Below, piece by piece: positions 39,888 through 47,471 of a DNA stretch of 47,471 nucleotides. This DNA is from Nitrospirota bacterium. GTDB taxonomy: Bacteria; Nitrospirota; Thermodesulfovibrionia; Thermodesulfovibrionales; Magnetobacteriaceae. A program made the position numbers and the translations under genes. Where the stretch lies: the NCBI GenBank assembly GCA_015233615.1, contig JADFXJ010000014.1:1-47471 (forward strand), read 5' to 3'. Within the stretch, counting starts at the first letter, position 1. The number at the start of each line of letters is the position of its first letter. Below the pieces are notes generated by a model, which made no database searches, was not told the DNA's origin, and worked only from the letters and a program-made list of their open reading frames with translations.

Positions 39888-42551
39888 ATGATAAAATTAT
39901 TTGAACTTTTTTCGAAAAAGAAGTCGGAGGTTGACGTAAAACTGCCTTTGAGGGTAGTGTTTAATCGTTTCCGCCAGGTACTGGACAGCAACAACCGAGC
40001 CCTTGAGATTATGGCCGATATGGGGGATAAACTTGGCGGGAATTATATTTTCGATATTAACTACATAAAAAAATCTTATTCCGAATTCGCGGATACCGTA
40101 TTTCAATCTATCTACAACTTAAACACGCTTTCACAGAACAAATATTTATACCTTCACAGGATATTCGAAAGGATCAATAACCAGGTTAACAGAATACTGC
40201 AGGATAAGACACCGTTGGATTTAAACGATGCAGTAATTTTCTACAAGGATATCTCCTGGGAAATGACGGACGAGGTTGGAGGAAAAAACGCAGGTCTGGC
40301 TGAACTTGGCAACTCTCTGAATCTCAATGTTCCCGATGGCTTTGCGATCACGACAAACGCATTCAGAGAATTTATCGAATATAACCACATCGACGAAAAG
40401 ATTGGCGAGTTGAAAAAAAGATACGCAAAGGCTGCAATATGTTCCCGAAAAGAGAATATTTTACCTTATGATGACTGCCCGGACGGTTCTTTTTTCCCCG
40501 AAGTTCAAAAAATAATCGACAATGGCAAGCTACCCGATCATCTGGAAGTTTCTCTTAGGAAGGCACTCGATAGATTAAGAAACAATAACGGAAAAACATG
40601 TTTCCTTGCCGTAAGAAGCAGCGCGGAAAGAGAAGATCTCGAATTTTCCTTTGCCGGCCAGTTCGAATCCGTACTTAATGTACCGGCGGAGATGACGACG
40701 CTTATGGATGCTTATAAAAAAGTGTTGGCAAGTCTCTATTCACCTGAGGCAACGGCATATTTAAAACGAATCACGATGGAAGACAACCCCGTGATGGCCA
40801 TGAGCGTAGGTTGTGTTAAAATGGTGGATTCCATGGCCAGCGGAGTCATGTACACGATGGACCCAAACGATATCGACAACGACGTCGTTATTATAAACTC
40901 GAACTGGGGTTTGGGTACAACCGTCGTAGAAGGCACGGTCGATGCGGATCGCTACGTGGTCGAAAAAAATGAACCATATGCCATTCGTGAAAGAAAAATC
41001 GGTAAAAAGGAAATAATGGCTGTAACCGACAGAGACGGAGGCATAAGAAACGTGCCCGTCCCGGAAAACGACAGAGCGAGACAATGTCTTAGCGATGAGC
41101 AAATAAAAACCCTTACCCTCCAGGCAGTGCTTATCGAGCATTACGTTAAAAAACCCCAGGATATCGAGTGGGCGTTCGACAAGAGCGGTAAATTGTACAT
41201 TCTTCAGTCAAGACCGCTAAAAATTTCGAACAAATCGAAGTACACGCAGAAGGATATTTCTTCCCGGCTGCAAAACTATTCTGTTATAATGGAGAAGCAA
41301 GGGATCATCGCGCGCCGTGGTATCGGTGCCGGCAAGGTTTTCGTTCTTGATCGGATGGAATCTCTGAAGGATTTTAGCCAGGGCTCCGTGCTCGTGGCCA
41401 AACATGATTGTTCACAGTTCATAAAGATTATGCCGAAAGCCGCCGCCATCATTACTGACATAGGCACTCCTACCAGCCATATGGCAAACATCGCGCGTGA
41501 GTTTCAGGTGCCGACTATAGTAAATACCGGTATAGGCACAAAAACGCTGCGAAACGGGCAGGAGATTACCGTCGACGCCGACGATAACAAGATTTATGCA
41601 GGAATAGTCAAGGAACTTCTGCAATATAACATTACAGAGGATATTAACCTGTCGGATGAGAAAGAATTCAGAATCCTGAAAAAAATACTGAGATATATGA
41701 CACCTCTGAATCTGATTGACCCGCTCCTGGACAACTTCACTCCCGAAGGGTGCCGGAGTTTTCACGACATTATCCGGTTTATCCACGAAAAGGGAATCGC
41801 GGAACTCGTTGACATAGACCGTTACAAGGAAATTTTGCAGGATAATATAGCCGTGAAACTCGACGCTGCAGTACCGGCCGCAATATTTATAATAGATATC
41901 GGTGGAGGGCTGAAGTCAAAAGGAAACAACGGAAATGGTAACGGCAATGGTACGGCAAAAAGCGCCTCGGTAAGCGCCTCGGTAAGTACCCCGTTAAGCG
42001 CTTCGATAGATGAGATAACCTCAATTCCTTTTAAGGCGATCGTCGGAGGTATGGTGCATCCCGGTGCATGGCACTTACGGGGGGGGGCCGTCGGAATTAC
42101 CGATTTTATGCCAAACGCGTCGAAAACACACGGCTTTCCCAATATGTGTTATCCCGGGAAAAACGTTGCGGTAGTGTCGCGTGAGTATGTCAATCTTATT
42201 CTCCGCTTTGGGTATCACTTCAACATGGTGGACTGTTACTGCAGCGAAAATATAAGGGACAACCACGTATATTTCAGATTTGTCGGCAGTACGTCCGGAG
42301 GTATGAAAAGATCTCGGCGAGTCGAGCTTTTAGCCGCCATACTGAGGGAATTAAACATGAGAATCAACACAAAAGACAACCTCCTCGTTGCGCGTACCGA
42401 TAACATTTCCCGTTCCGAGATGGAGACGCTTTTGAATTATTTAGGAAGATTGACTGCGTATACTCGCCATCTCGATACCCTGCCGGATGACGACCGGACA
42501 GTTCGGCATTATGCCAGGAACTTTCTCGAAGGTAAATATAATCTGGCATAG
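39888..42551 (+). CDS. PEP-synthase-like protein with novel C-terminal domain (copy 1)
   Basis: 887 residues. A helical N-terminal domain (about 1-115) precedes a PPDK/PEP-synthase-type ATP-grasp domain (about 125-450; GGKNAGLAELG, FLAVRSSAEREDLEFSFAGQ, DIEWAFDKSGKLYILQSRPL) and a swivel domain (about 470-570) with the phospho-His in IGTPTSHMANIAREF. The TIM-barrel PEP/pyruvate domain of true PEP synthases is absent; instead a roughly 300-residue C-terminal domain (FHDIIRFIHEKG, SIPFKAIVGGMVHPG, YHFNMVDCYCSEN, RFVGSTSGG) is shared only with the next gene here. An in-frame Gly/Asn/Ser-rich insert (about 41930-42010) interrupts it. A CACGAAAA repeat half-site abuts the RBS region. Confidence 0.85.
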   Translation: MIKLFELFSKKKSEVDVKLPLRVVFNRFRQVLDSNNRALEIMADMGDKLGGNYIFDINYIKKSYSEFADTVFQSIYNLNTLSQNKYLYLHRIFERINNQVNRILQDKTPLDLNDAVIFYKDISWEMTDEVGGKNAGLAELGNSLNLNVPDGFAITTNAFREFIEYNHIDEKIGELKKRYAKAAICSRKENILPYDDCPDGSFFPEVQKIIDNGKLPDHLEVSLRKALDRLRNNNGKTCFLAVRSSAEREDLEFSFAGQFESVLNVPAEMTTLMDAYKKVLASLYSPEATAYLKRITMEDNPVMAMSVGCVKMVDSMASGVMYTMDPNDIDNDVVIINSNWGLGTTVVEGTVDADRYVVEKNEPYAIRERKIGKKEIMAVTDRDGGIRNVPVPENDRARQCLSDEQIKTLTLQAVLIEHYVKKPQDIEWAFDKSGKLYILQSRPLKISNKSKYTQKDISSRLQNYSVIMEKQGIIARRGIGAGKVFVLDRMESLKDFSQGSVLVAKHDCSQFIKIMPKAAAIITDIGTPTSHMANIAREFQVPTIVNTGIGTKTLRNGQEITVDADDNKIYAGIVKELLQYNITEDINLSDEKEFRILKKILRYMTPLNLIDPLLDNFTPEGCRSFHDIIRFIHEKGIAELVDIDRYKEILQDNIAVKLDAAVPAAIFIIDIGGGLKSKGNNGNGNGNGTAKSASVSASVSTPLSASIDEITSIPFKAIVGGMVHPGAWHLRGGAVGITDFMPNASKTHGFPNMCYPGKNVAVVSREYVNLILRFGYHFNMVDCYCSENIRDNHVYFRFVGSTSGGMKRSRRVELLAAILRELNMRINTKDNLLVARTDNISRSEMETLLNYLGRLTAYTRHLDTLPDDDRTVRHYARNFLEGKYNLA

Positions 42552-42649
42552 TTACCGTAAATCATGCCGTAGGCGTGCCAGATGTGCGTTGGATATGTGC
42601 CGAATGCACGTCAAATGTATGCCGGCAGCGATTAATATCGGGAAGAAAC

Positions 42650-45247
42650 TTGAAATTTGGAACTATTGTTAAAAAGGCTGAATCGTTATTTAATAAGATC
42701 GAGAGTATCATTCTCAAAAAAAATGGTGACTCCGGAATCGAGCTTCTGATTCCGGGTGACGACTACCTCATACTCAGAAGCAGATATTACAGTTACAAAA
42801 ACCTCCTTTTGAAAAACAACGAACTTTTAAACTCCCTTTCCGAGATCGAAGAGGAAATAGACAAAAAAACCATAACACTATCTTCATTGAAATCATACCT
42901 GGCGAAGATTTTTAATACTACCTTCGGTTTTATACAGAGCTTAAACGACATGGCCGACAAACGTTATATGTTCCTCTTTGACGTGCTCGAGCGTATCAGG
43001 GAAAACACGATGGCCAACCTTAAAGAAGAACCCGAACAGCCCGAATGCGGCTTTATCATGCCTATAGATAAGATAACGGCAAAAAATATAAAAGATACCG
43101 GCGGCAAGGCCGGCAACCTCGGTGAGGTTCGTAACGTGCTAAATCTGCCGGCTCCCCGTGGGTTTTCGATAACTGTTTCGAGCTATAAGGAATTTATGTC
43201 CTTTAACAACCTCAACCATATAATAGACGATATCCTTGCTCCTCTGAATATAAACGATACGGATGGAATCGACCTGGCGTCGGAGAAGATTGAAGAATTG
43301 ATTATGAAATCCGAAGTGCCCCCTGCAATCTCGGAACAGATTATCGAAGAAGCCGTGCATATTGGAATCGATAAAAAGTTCTCCGTCAGGTCAAGCGCTT
43401 TTGGCGAGGATGGGAGGATTTCCTTTGCAGGACAGTTCAAGAGTGTATTAAATGTGCAGGTTAACGCCCTCATAGATGCGTATAAACAGGTAGTGGCAAG
43501 CAAGTACGGCAAGATGGGGCTGTTTTACCGGCTTGCAAAGAAAGTTAAGGATAAAGATATGCCCATGGCCGTTTTTGTACTGGAGATGGTTGACGCTTGT
43601 TCATCCGGAGTCCTTTATACGCTGAATCCAGGCAGCCCGGACAATGACGAAGCCATTATAAGTTCGGTATGGGGACAGGGCCAGTATGCCGTCAATGGGA
43701 CAATAGCTCCCGACGTTTATATTCTGGACCGCAAAAAAGAAGGTGCGATAATTAATAAAATCATTCCCGCCAAAGACGTTAAACTGGTATTGGACCCAAA
43801 CGGCGGGGTAATGGAAGTTCCCGTGCCAGATAATAACCGCGAAGCTCGCACCATTTCGGACGATGAAGTCGAGATTCTGTATGATTTCGGTTGCCTGATA
43901 GAGAAACACTTTGGAACGCCCCAGGATATAGAATGGGCCGTTGACGAAAAGGGCCGGATTGTCATTCTTCAAGCCCGCCCGTTGCACGTAAAAAGGGTTA
44001 TTTCACCGGCTGCGGAGGCCGTTCGTGAAAAAAAGGTCATTTTAGCGGAAGGAGAGACGGCCAGCCGCGGTGTTGCCTGCGGTCCGGTGTATATCGTCGA
44101 CAGATTCGAACGGATCACGGATTTTCCGAAAGGTGCCGTTTTGGCCGCAAAAAGTTCTTCCAACGAGTACGTAAGGCTAATGCCTTCGGCCGCGGCACTG
44201 GTTATCGAAACCGGCAGCAGAACGAGCCATCTCGCCACGGTAGCACGCGAATTCAACACCCCCATGATTATTAACGTGAAAAATATGAAAGAAACGTTGA
44301 AGAGCGGAGAGGTTGTAACCGTCGACGCCGATACGGGGCGTATTTATAAAGGCCGTGCAATCAGACAAACCTACGCGGCCCCCGAAAAAACGGTACCGGA
44401 GGAATATATGCAAGCCGAGGCAATTGTCCGGAGCGTTATGGGCAACATTACGCGTCTGAACTTAACCGCCATCGACGAAGCCGATATCAGCCCTAAAGAC
44501 ATTCGAACGGTACACGATATGATTAGGTTCGTGCATGAAATGTCGGTTAAGGAGATGTTTCGCATAGGGAAACTTACGGAGGAAGAAAACTCCACCCAGG
44601 TGCTTAAGTCGCAGCGTGTGCCGATGAATTTTTATATTATCGACCTGGACGGAGGGGTTGTGGATGACGCAAAGTTCCTGCGAAAAATATCCGCAGAGCA
44701 AATATGCTCCATACCTTTTAAGGCGTTGTGGCGTGGAATGGTTCATGAAGGCGTCCGGTGGGCCGGTGCGGTGGACCTCGATATGGGAGGACTGGCTTCG
44801 GTCATGGTACGGTCTTTCGTCAGTACGGGAGTCACGGAAAAAGGCGGCAAGGGATACGTAATCGTTACCGACAGTTACGTTAACCTCAGCATTAAACTCG
44901 CGTACCACTATACGATAATAGACGCGTTTTGCGGTGAAAGTTATATCAATAATTACGTCAATTTCCGTTTTTACGGCGGCGGAGCCTCGACGGATGGAAG
45001 AATCAGGCGCGCCTTATTCATAAAAGAAGTGACGGAGACGTTCGGTTTCAAAGTAGACGTAAAAGGAGATTTAGTTATAGCCTCCCTCAACGGGGCGTCC
45101 AGGGCGGAGACGGAAGAAAAACTCGATATGCTCGGACGCCTTCTCGGCTGCTCCAGACAACTGGACATGGCAATAAGCAGCATGGATGCAAAGGACTGGT
45201 ACGTGAAGGCGTTTCTGGAAGGCAATTACTCTTTCGTGCACGATTAA
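42650..45247 (+). CDS. PEP-synthase-like protein with novel C-terminal domain (copy 2)
   Basis: About 865 residues, diverged paralogue of the preceding gene. N-terminal helical domain, ATP-grasp (GGKAGNLGEVRNVLNLP, FSVRSSAFGEDGRISFAGQF, DIEWAVDEKGRIVILQARPL), swivel with phospho-His in ETGSRTSHLATVAREF, then the same unknown C-terminal domain (VHDMIRFVHEMS, SIPFKALWRGMVHEG, YHYTIIDAFCGE, NFRFYGGG, LDMLGRLLGCSRQLD). The frame opens at ATG 42575, but the first 25 codons look non-coding (Cys-rich, no homology to copy 1), so I prefer TTG 42650, which sits after GGGAAG and yields MKFGTIVKKAESLF. No barrel domain, so ordinary PEP synthesis is unlikely; the phosphoryl acceptor is unknown. Confidence 0.83.
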   Translation: MKFGTIVKKAESLFNKIESIILKKNGDSGIELLIPGDDYLILRSRYYSYKNLLLKNNELLNSLSEIEEEIDKKTITLSSLKSYLAKIFNTTFGFIQSLNDMADKRYMFLFDVLERIRENTMANLKEEPEQPECGFIMPIDKITAKNIKDTGGKAGNLGEVRNVLNLPAPRGFSITVSSYKEFMSFNNLNHIIDDILAPLNINDTDGIDLASEKIEELIMKSEVPPAISEQIIEEAVHIGIDKKFSVRSSAFGEDGRISFAGQFKSVLNVQVNALIDAYKQVVASKYGKMGLFYRLAKKVKDKDMPMAVFVLEMVDACSSGVLYTLNPGSPDNDEAIISSVWGQGQYAVNGTIAPDVYILDRKKEGAIINKIIPAKDVKLVLDPNGGVMEVPVPDNNREARTISDDEVEILYDFGCLIEKHFGTPQDIEWAVDEKGRIVILQARPLHVKRVISPAAEAVREKKVILAEGETASRGVACGPVYIVDRFERITDFPKGAVLAAKSSSNEYVRLMPSAAALVIETGSRTSHLATVAREFNTPMIINVKNMKETLKSGEVVTVDADTGRIYKGRAIRQTYAAPEKTVPEEYMQAEAIVRSVMGNITRLNLTAIDEADISPKDIRTVHDMIRFVHEMSVKEMFRIGKLTEEENSTQVLKSQRVPMNFYIIDLDGGVVDDAKFLRKISAEQICSIPFKALWRGMVHEGVRWAGAVDLDMGGLASVMVRSFVSTGVTEKGGKGYVIVTDSYVNLSIKLAYHYTIIDAFCGESYINNYVNFRFYGGGASTDGRIRRALFIKEVTETFGFKVDVKGDLVIASLNGASRAETEEKLDMLGRLLGCSRQLDMAISSMDAKDWYVKAFLEGNYSFVHD

Positions 45248-45290
45248 ACCTGATATTGATTGGCATTCAAAAAAAGGAAAGGACAAAAGA

Positions 45291-45333
45291 TTAACACGAA
45301 AAACACGAACAAAGGCACGAAAAACACGAAAAA
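45291..45333. repeat. CACGAAAAA tandem units
   Basis: ACACGAA units recur at roughly 9-15 nt intervals (AACACGAAAAACACGAA, then GGCACGAAAAACACGAAA), the same family as 5436-5513 and the half-site at 39849-39870. Confidence 0.65.
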
Positions 45334-45334
45334 G

Positions 45335-45461
45335 GACTATCCCTACAACGTCACTTTCTATCTAAGTGGGTGATTCATAAGATAACTTTAAGTAACCTCA
45401 AAATCTGTAACCCTTTGATTTAGCATGGTTCTTTTTCTCAAGTGTCGTTGTAGGGCTATTC
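45335..45461. repeat. MITE-like element with imperfect terminal inverted repeats
   Basis: CCCTACAACGTCACT (45341-45355) and AGTGTCGTTGTAGGG (45441-45455) pair at 14 of 15 positions, and similarity extends outward by several nt. The 85-nt interior has no coding frame. It lies between convergent genes in a 370-nt gene-free gap (45248-45616). Confidence 0.6.
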
Positions 45462-45616
45462 ACTTCCTCTACTTTTTGTGCTTTTCTCTGAAATCTTATG
45501 TTTGTCCGGGTACCTTACTCATATGACCGCAACTTGGCATGATTCCTCATTCAGGCGAGCCCCGGTATTCTCCCTTCCATCACCCCCTCCCCTTTTCGGT
45601 TGAATCCTAATGGCGA

Positions 45617-47083
45617 TCAAGGATCTTCGGTAAATGCCTCGCCACGTTTGATGCACATCTCAGCCCGCGCCATCTGCCTGCCTATAAATATGGCGTGGCC
45701 AATGTCCGATATGGCGCTATCGCGATTCAGCTCGTACTGTAGGCGCTCGGCCTTTTTGCTCCTGTACTCGTTGACGACGTTGCCGTCCAGAAGTTGTCTT
45801 ACCACTATAAGCCCTTCCTCGACGGACACCCGGAACTGCCCACACGGGTCGGGCCTGAATCGGAATTTCTTCCCCTTTTCCTTAATCACGCCGCTTATTT
45901 TGTCGTAATCGGAAATGTTGAGGCTTATGGAGTGGCTTATTATAGTAATGGCTCCTGCCGGTACACCTATAGCGTCACAGACGGTTCGTTGTATGGCCAT
46001 AAGGCCGTATAGGTTCTGTAGCCATGCGTCTATGGCGTTATGTACCCTGAACGTGGCGGAAAGTGTAAGACGGCCCTGCAAAACCCGGAAAAATATAGTC
46101 ACCATGCATGGAGTACTTTGTTGCGCCATCATGTCGAACCTTGTGTCCCACAGGCTTATGAACGAACGTCGATCCTGTGTGTTTTCCTTCAGACGGGCTA
46201 TGCACTCGTACAGAGCGTCCAAGCCGAAGTGTTCCCTTATGCGGTTGCCATAGTCGTATGGATCGTCTTCCCTTTTTTGACCGTTCAATATCTTTTCCTG
46301 GTAGGACTTGAATGCGTCCAGCGAAAAACCATACGTGCTAAGTACATCCCCGGATTCCTCGACAGGGGTTTCCACGATGACCTTGACGTTCTGGAGCTCT
46401 TTGCGCCGGCCCTTGTTGGGCCCCAGGTCTTCTATCGTTCCAAAACGGTGTAGACGGTAGATAAGCTCTTTCCACGCTTCGAGAGGCGCATCCTCCACGA
46501 TGGTGTGTGCACGTAAGTTGCTGGGAAAGGTGGAGACCTTAACCTCCGGCAGATCTACTTTCATTCTCTGAAGGTTGCGGGCGGCATTGGTAATACCCTC
46601 TGCACGACGGGAGATGGAATCGAAAAACGACTTGATAGCCGACGAAAATTCATCCTTCAAAATGTCGCCCAGCACTACCACCTCGGGCGGGTTTTCGAAG
46701 AGTGCCCTGGAAAGGCAGTTGTCGAGCAAGCGGCCGGTACCCACTATCCTCTGGCGCTCCACGCCCTCAGAGACATAGCTTTCCGTGCCGTTTGCGAAAA
46801 AGGAATGCAATTCCTCCATAGTACGGGAGCGGTTGCTTCCGCATATAACTAATACCCGTATCTGTGGGTTGTTAAGAAGGTTCGCAAGGAGATACTTAAT
46901 CCCGTTGCCGTAGAGATTGCCGAATACCGCTATAGGCGACGTCGCAGGGTCGAGGTCTACGCCGCTTTCGCGGAACCTCTCGATAACCACTTTCTGCCGC
47001 GACCACAAGGTGACAACCCCCACGTACCCACCCGAATTTATAATCGTAAGCTTTTCTTTAAAGTATAAGGGGATGAAATCCAT
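45617..47083 (-). CDS. MtrA-like (DUF4346) - thymidylate-synthase-like fusion protein
   Basis: 488 residues from Met 47083 (MDFIPLYFKEKL); the frame is open to 47161 but that part is unlike the family. The N-terminal domain (about 25-130) has PIAVFGNLYGNGIKYLLANL and NPQIRVLVICG, as in the tetrahydromethanopterin S-methyltransferase subunit A/DUF4346 family. The C-terminal half (about 300-480) is an archaeal-type thymidylate synthase: catalytic-type Cys in STPCMVTIFFRV, then FRVHNAIDAWLQNLYGLMAIQ and ITIISHSISLN. Relatives usually read FRSHD and SHSAHIY at these sites, so phosphate- and uracil-site residues differ. A role in one-carbon transfer to a pyrimidine is likely but unproven. No SD; an AT-rich box lies just before the start. 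Confidence 0.78.
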   Translation of the reverse strand: MDFIPLYFKEKLTIINSGGYVGVVTLWSRQKVVIERFRESGVDLDPATSPIAVFGNLYGNGIKYLLANLLNNPQIRVLVICGSNRSRTMEELHSFFANGTESYVSEGVERQRIVGTGRLLDNCLSRALFENPPEVVVLGDILKDEFSSAIKSFFDSISRRAEGITNAARNLQRMKVDLPEVKVSTFPSNLRAHTIVEDAPLEAWKELIYRLHRFGTIEDLGPNKGRRKELQNVKVIVETPVEESGDVLSTYGFSLDAFKSYQEKILNGQKREDDPYDYGNRIREHFGLDALYECIARLKENTQDRRSFISLWDTRFDMMAQQSTPCMVTIFFRVLQGRLTLSATFRVHNAIDAWLQNLYGLMAIQRTVCDAIGVPAGAITIISHSISLNISDYDKISGVIKEKGKKFRFRPDPCGQFRVSVEEGLIVVRQLLDGNVVNEYRSKKAERLQYELNRDSAISDIGHAIFIGRQMARAEMCIKRGEAFTEDP

Positions 47084-47284
47084 CCAATATAATAATTGAA
47101 AAGGCTGAACAATAACAACACAAAACGAACAATTCAAGCGATCCAAGCAATACGATACCAATATAGATGAACCATGGCTTTCAGATGATGTAAAGCTATT
47201 TTACCCCGATTTACCACAATTCTTACCTGCTTAATCGCTACTTAACCCTTGAAAATCCGATTCTACGAGTGTTACGATTAAGTA

Positions 47285-47359
47285 TGCCGACCACATTACC
47301 AATAGAGACATTTGAAGCTCTTGAGAATAAGCTTGACAAAGATGACGCAATATTATGAT
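47285..47359 (+). pseudogene. Broken N-terminal fragment, possibly of a DUF1640-like coiled-coil protein
   Basis: ATG followed by 23 codons, MPTTLPIETFEALENKLDKD plus DAIL, then TGA. The start resembles small coiled-coil membrane-associated proteins, but the frame is cut after 24 residues and no continuation is seen in the next 110 nt. Low-confidence relic. Confidence 0.3.
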
Positions 47360-47471
47360 ATTATCGATGAAACTCACTGAGGCCAAGTCTTGGGTAGCGT
47401 TGTGGAGATGGCACATAATCAGAAGGGGTAGCGAAAGGACGTGCCCTTTGCCACCCCCCTACCCCCCGTGA
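47360..47471. other. Window end, C/G-run palindromic sequence
   Basis: No gene. GGGGTAGCGAAAGG near 47435 and CCCTTTGCCACCCCCCTACC near 47450 are imperfect complements, similar in style to the C-run/G-run elements at 10378 and 16364. Confidence 0.4.

Noticed and set aside
1-47471. tRNA, rRNA and riboswitch scan
   Set aside because: By eye I found no cloverleaf with a GTTCRANNC arm, no rRNA segments and no cobalamin, T-box or c-di-GMP aptamer consensus; a covariance-model search would be decisive.

Overview
The window reads as a chromosomal segment of a Gram-negative, probably anaerobic or microaerophilic bacterium. Evidence includes a cobalamin-dependent (class II, oxygen-indifferent) ribonucleotide reductase, a psd-pssA-leuA operon, many multidomain two-component and c-di-GMP proteins, two sulfur-oxyanion-type transporters (SulP and TauE/SafE), a family-4 (iron-sulfur) uracil-DNA glycosylase, and an archaeal-type thymidylate-synthase-like protein with an MtrA-like front end. 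The mix resembles Nitrospirota (Thermodesulfovibrio/Magnetobacterium relatives) or Desulfobacterota-type sulfur-cycling anaerobes, but no rRNA or other decisive marker is present, so the assignment is a low-confidence inference. TTG/GTG starts after strong Shine-Dalgarno sites are common, and intergenic DNA is rich in palindromic repeats.

Layout. 1-3.8 kb: 3' end of nrdJ overlapping a polytopic GT-C/YfhO-like membrane protein. 3.8-4.3 kb: repeat-rich spacer. 4.3-13.5 kb: housekeeping and signalling genes: proB, a radical SAM protein, a 1015-residue Hpt-REC-REC-GAF-HD-GYP protein, a methyltransferase, pgeF/yfiH with a palindromic repeat inserted in its reading frame, tsaE overlapping nadK by 62 nt, and a family-4 UDG with a low-complexity N-terminus. 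14.3-16.1 kb: a two-gene AAA ATPase + DUF4276 (TOPRIM-like) module of the kind linked to phage defence. 16.5-19.3 kb: small TPR protein, a secreted Pro/Thr-linker repeat protein, and a small hypothetical. 19.7-24.1 kb: SulP transporter, cytidylate-kinase-like/BON protein, and a convergent REC-PP2C phosphatase. 24.2-27.2 kb: the psd-pssA-leuA operon on the minus strand. 27.4-29.1 kb: proS.

29.4-32.0 kb is an accessory islet: hicBA, an FMN reductase, a truncated M48/Ste24 protease, a broken relE relic and a low-GC UPF0175/DUF3368 toxin-antitoxin pair. 32.4-33.6 kb carries an orphan MacB/FtsX-type permease.

33.7-45.2 kb is the most distinctive block. A minus-strand sensor kinase/NarL regulator pair lies divergent from a plus-strand run of cytidylate-kinase-like/BON protein, USP-like two-TM protein, TauE/SafE transporter, single-domain response regulator, and two paralogous PEP-synthase-like proteins. 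The latter keep the ATP-grasp and phospho-His swivel domains but replace the PEP/pyruvate-binding barrel with an unrecognised C-terminal domain. A cytidylate-kinase-like/BON gene sits beside a sulfur-oxyanion-type transporter in both loci, which suggests a conserved signalling or energy module. The window ends with the MtrA-thymidylate synthase-like protein (minus) and a short broken reading frame.
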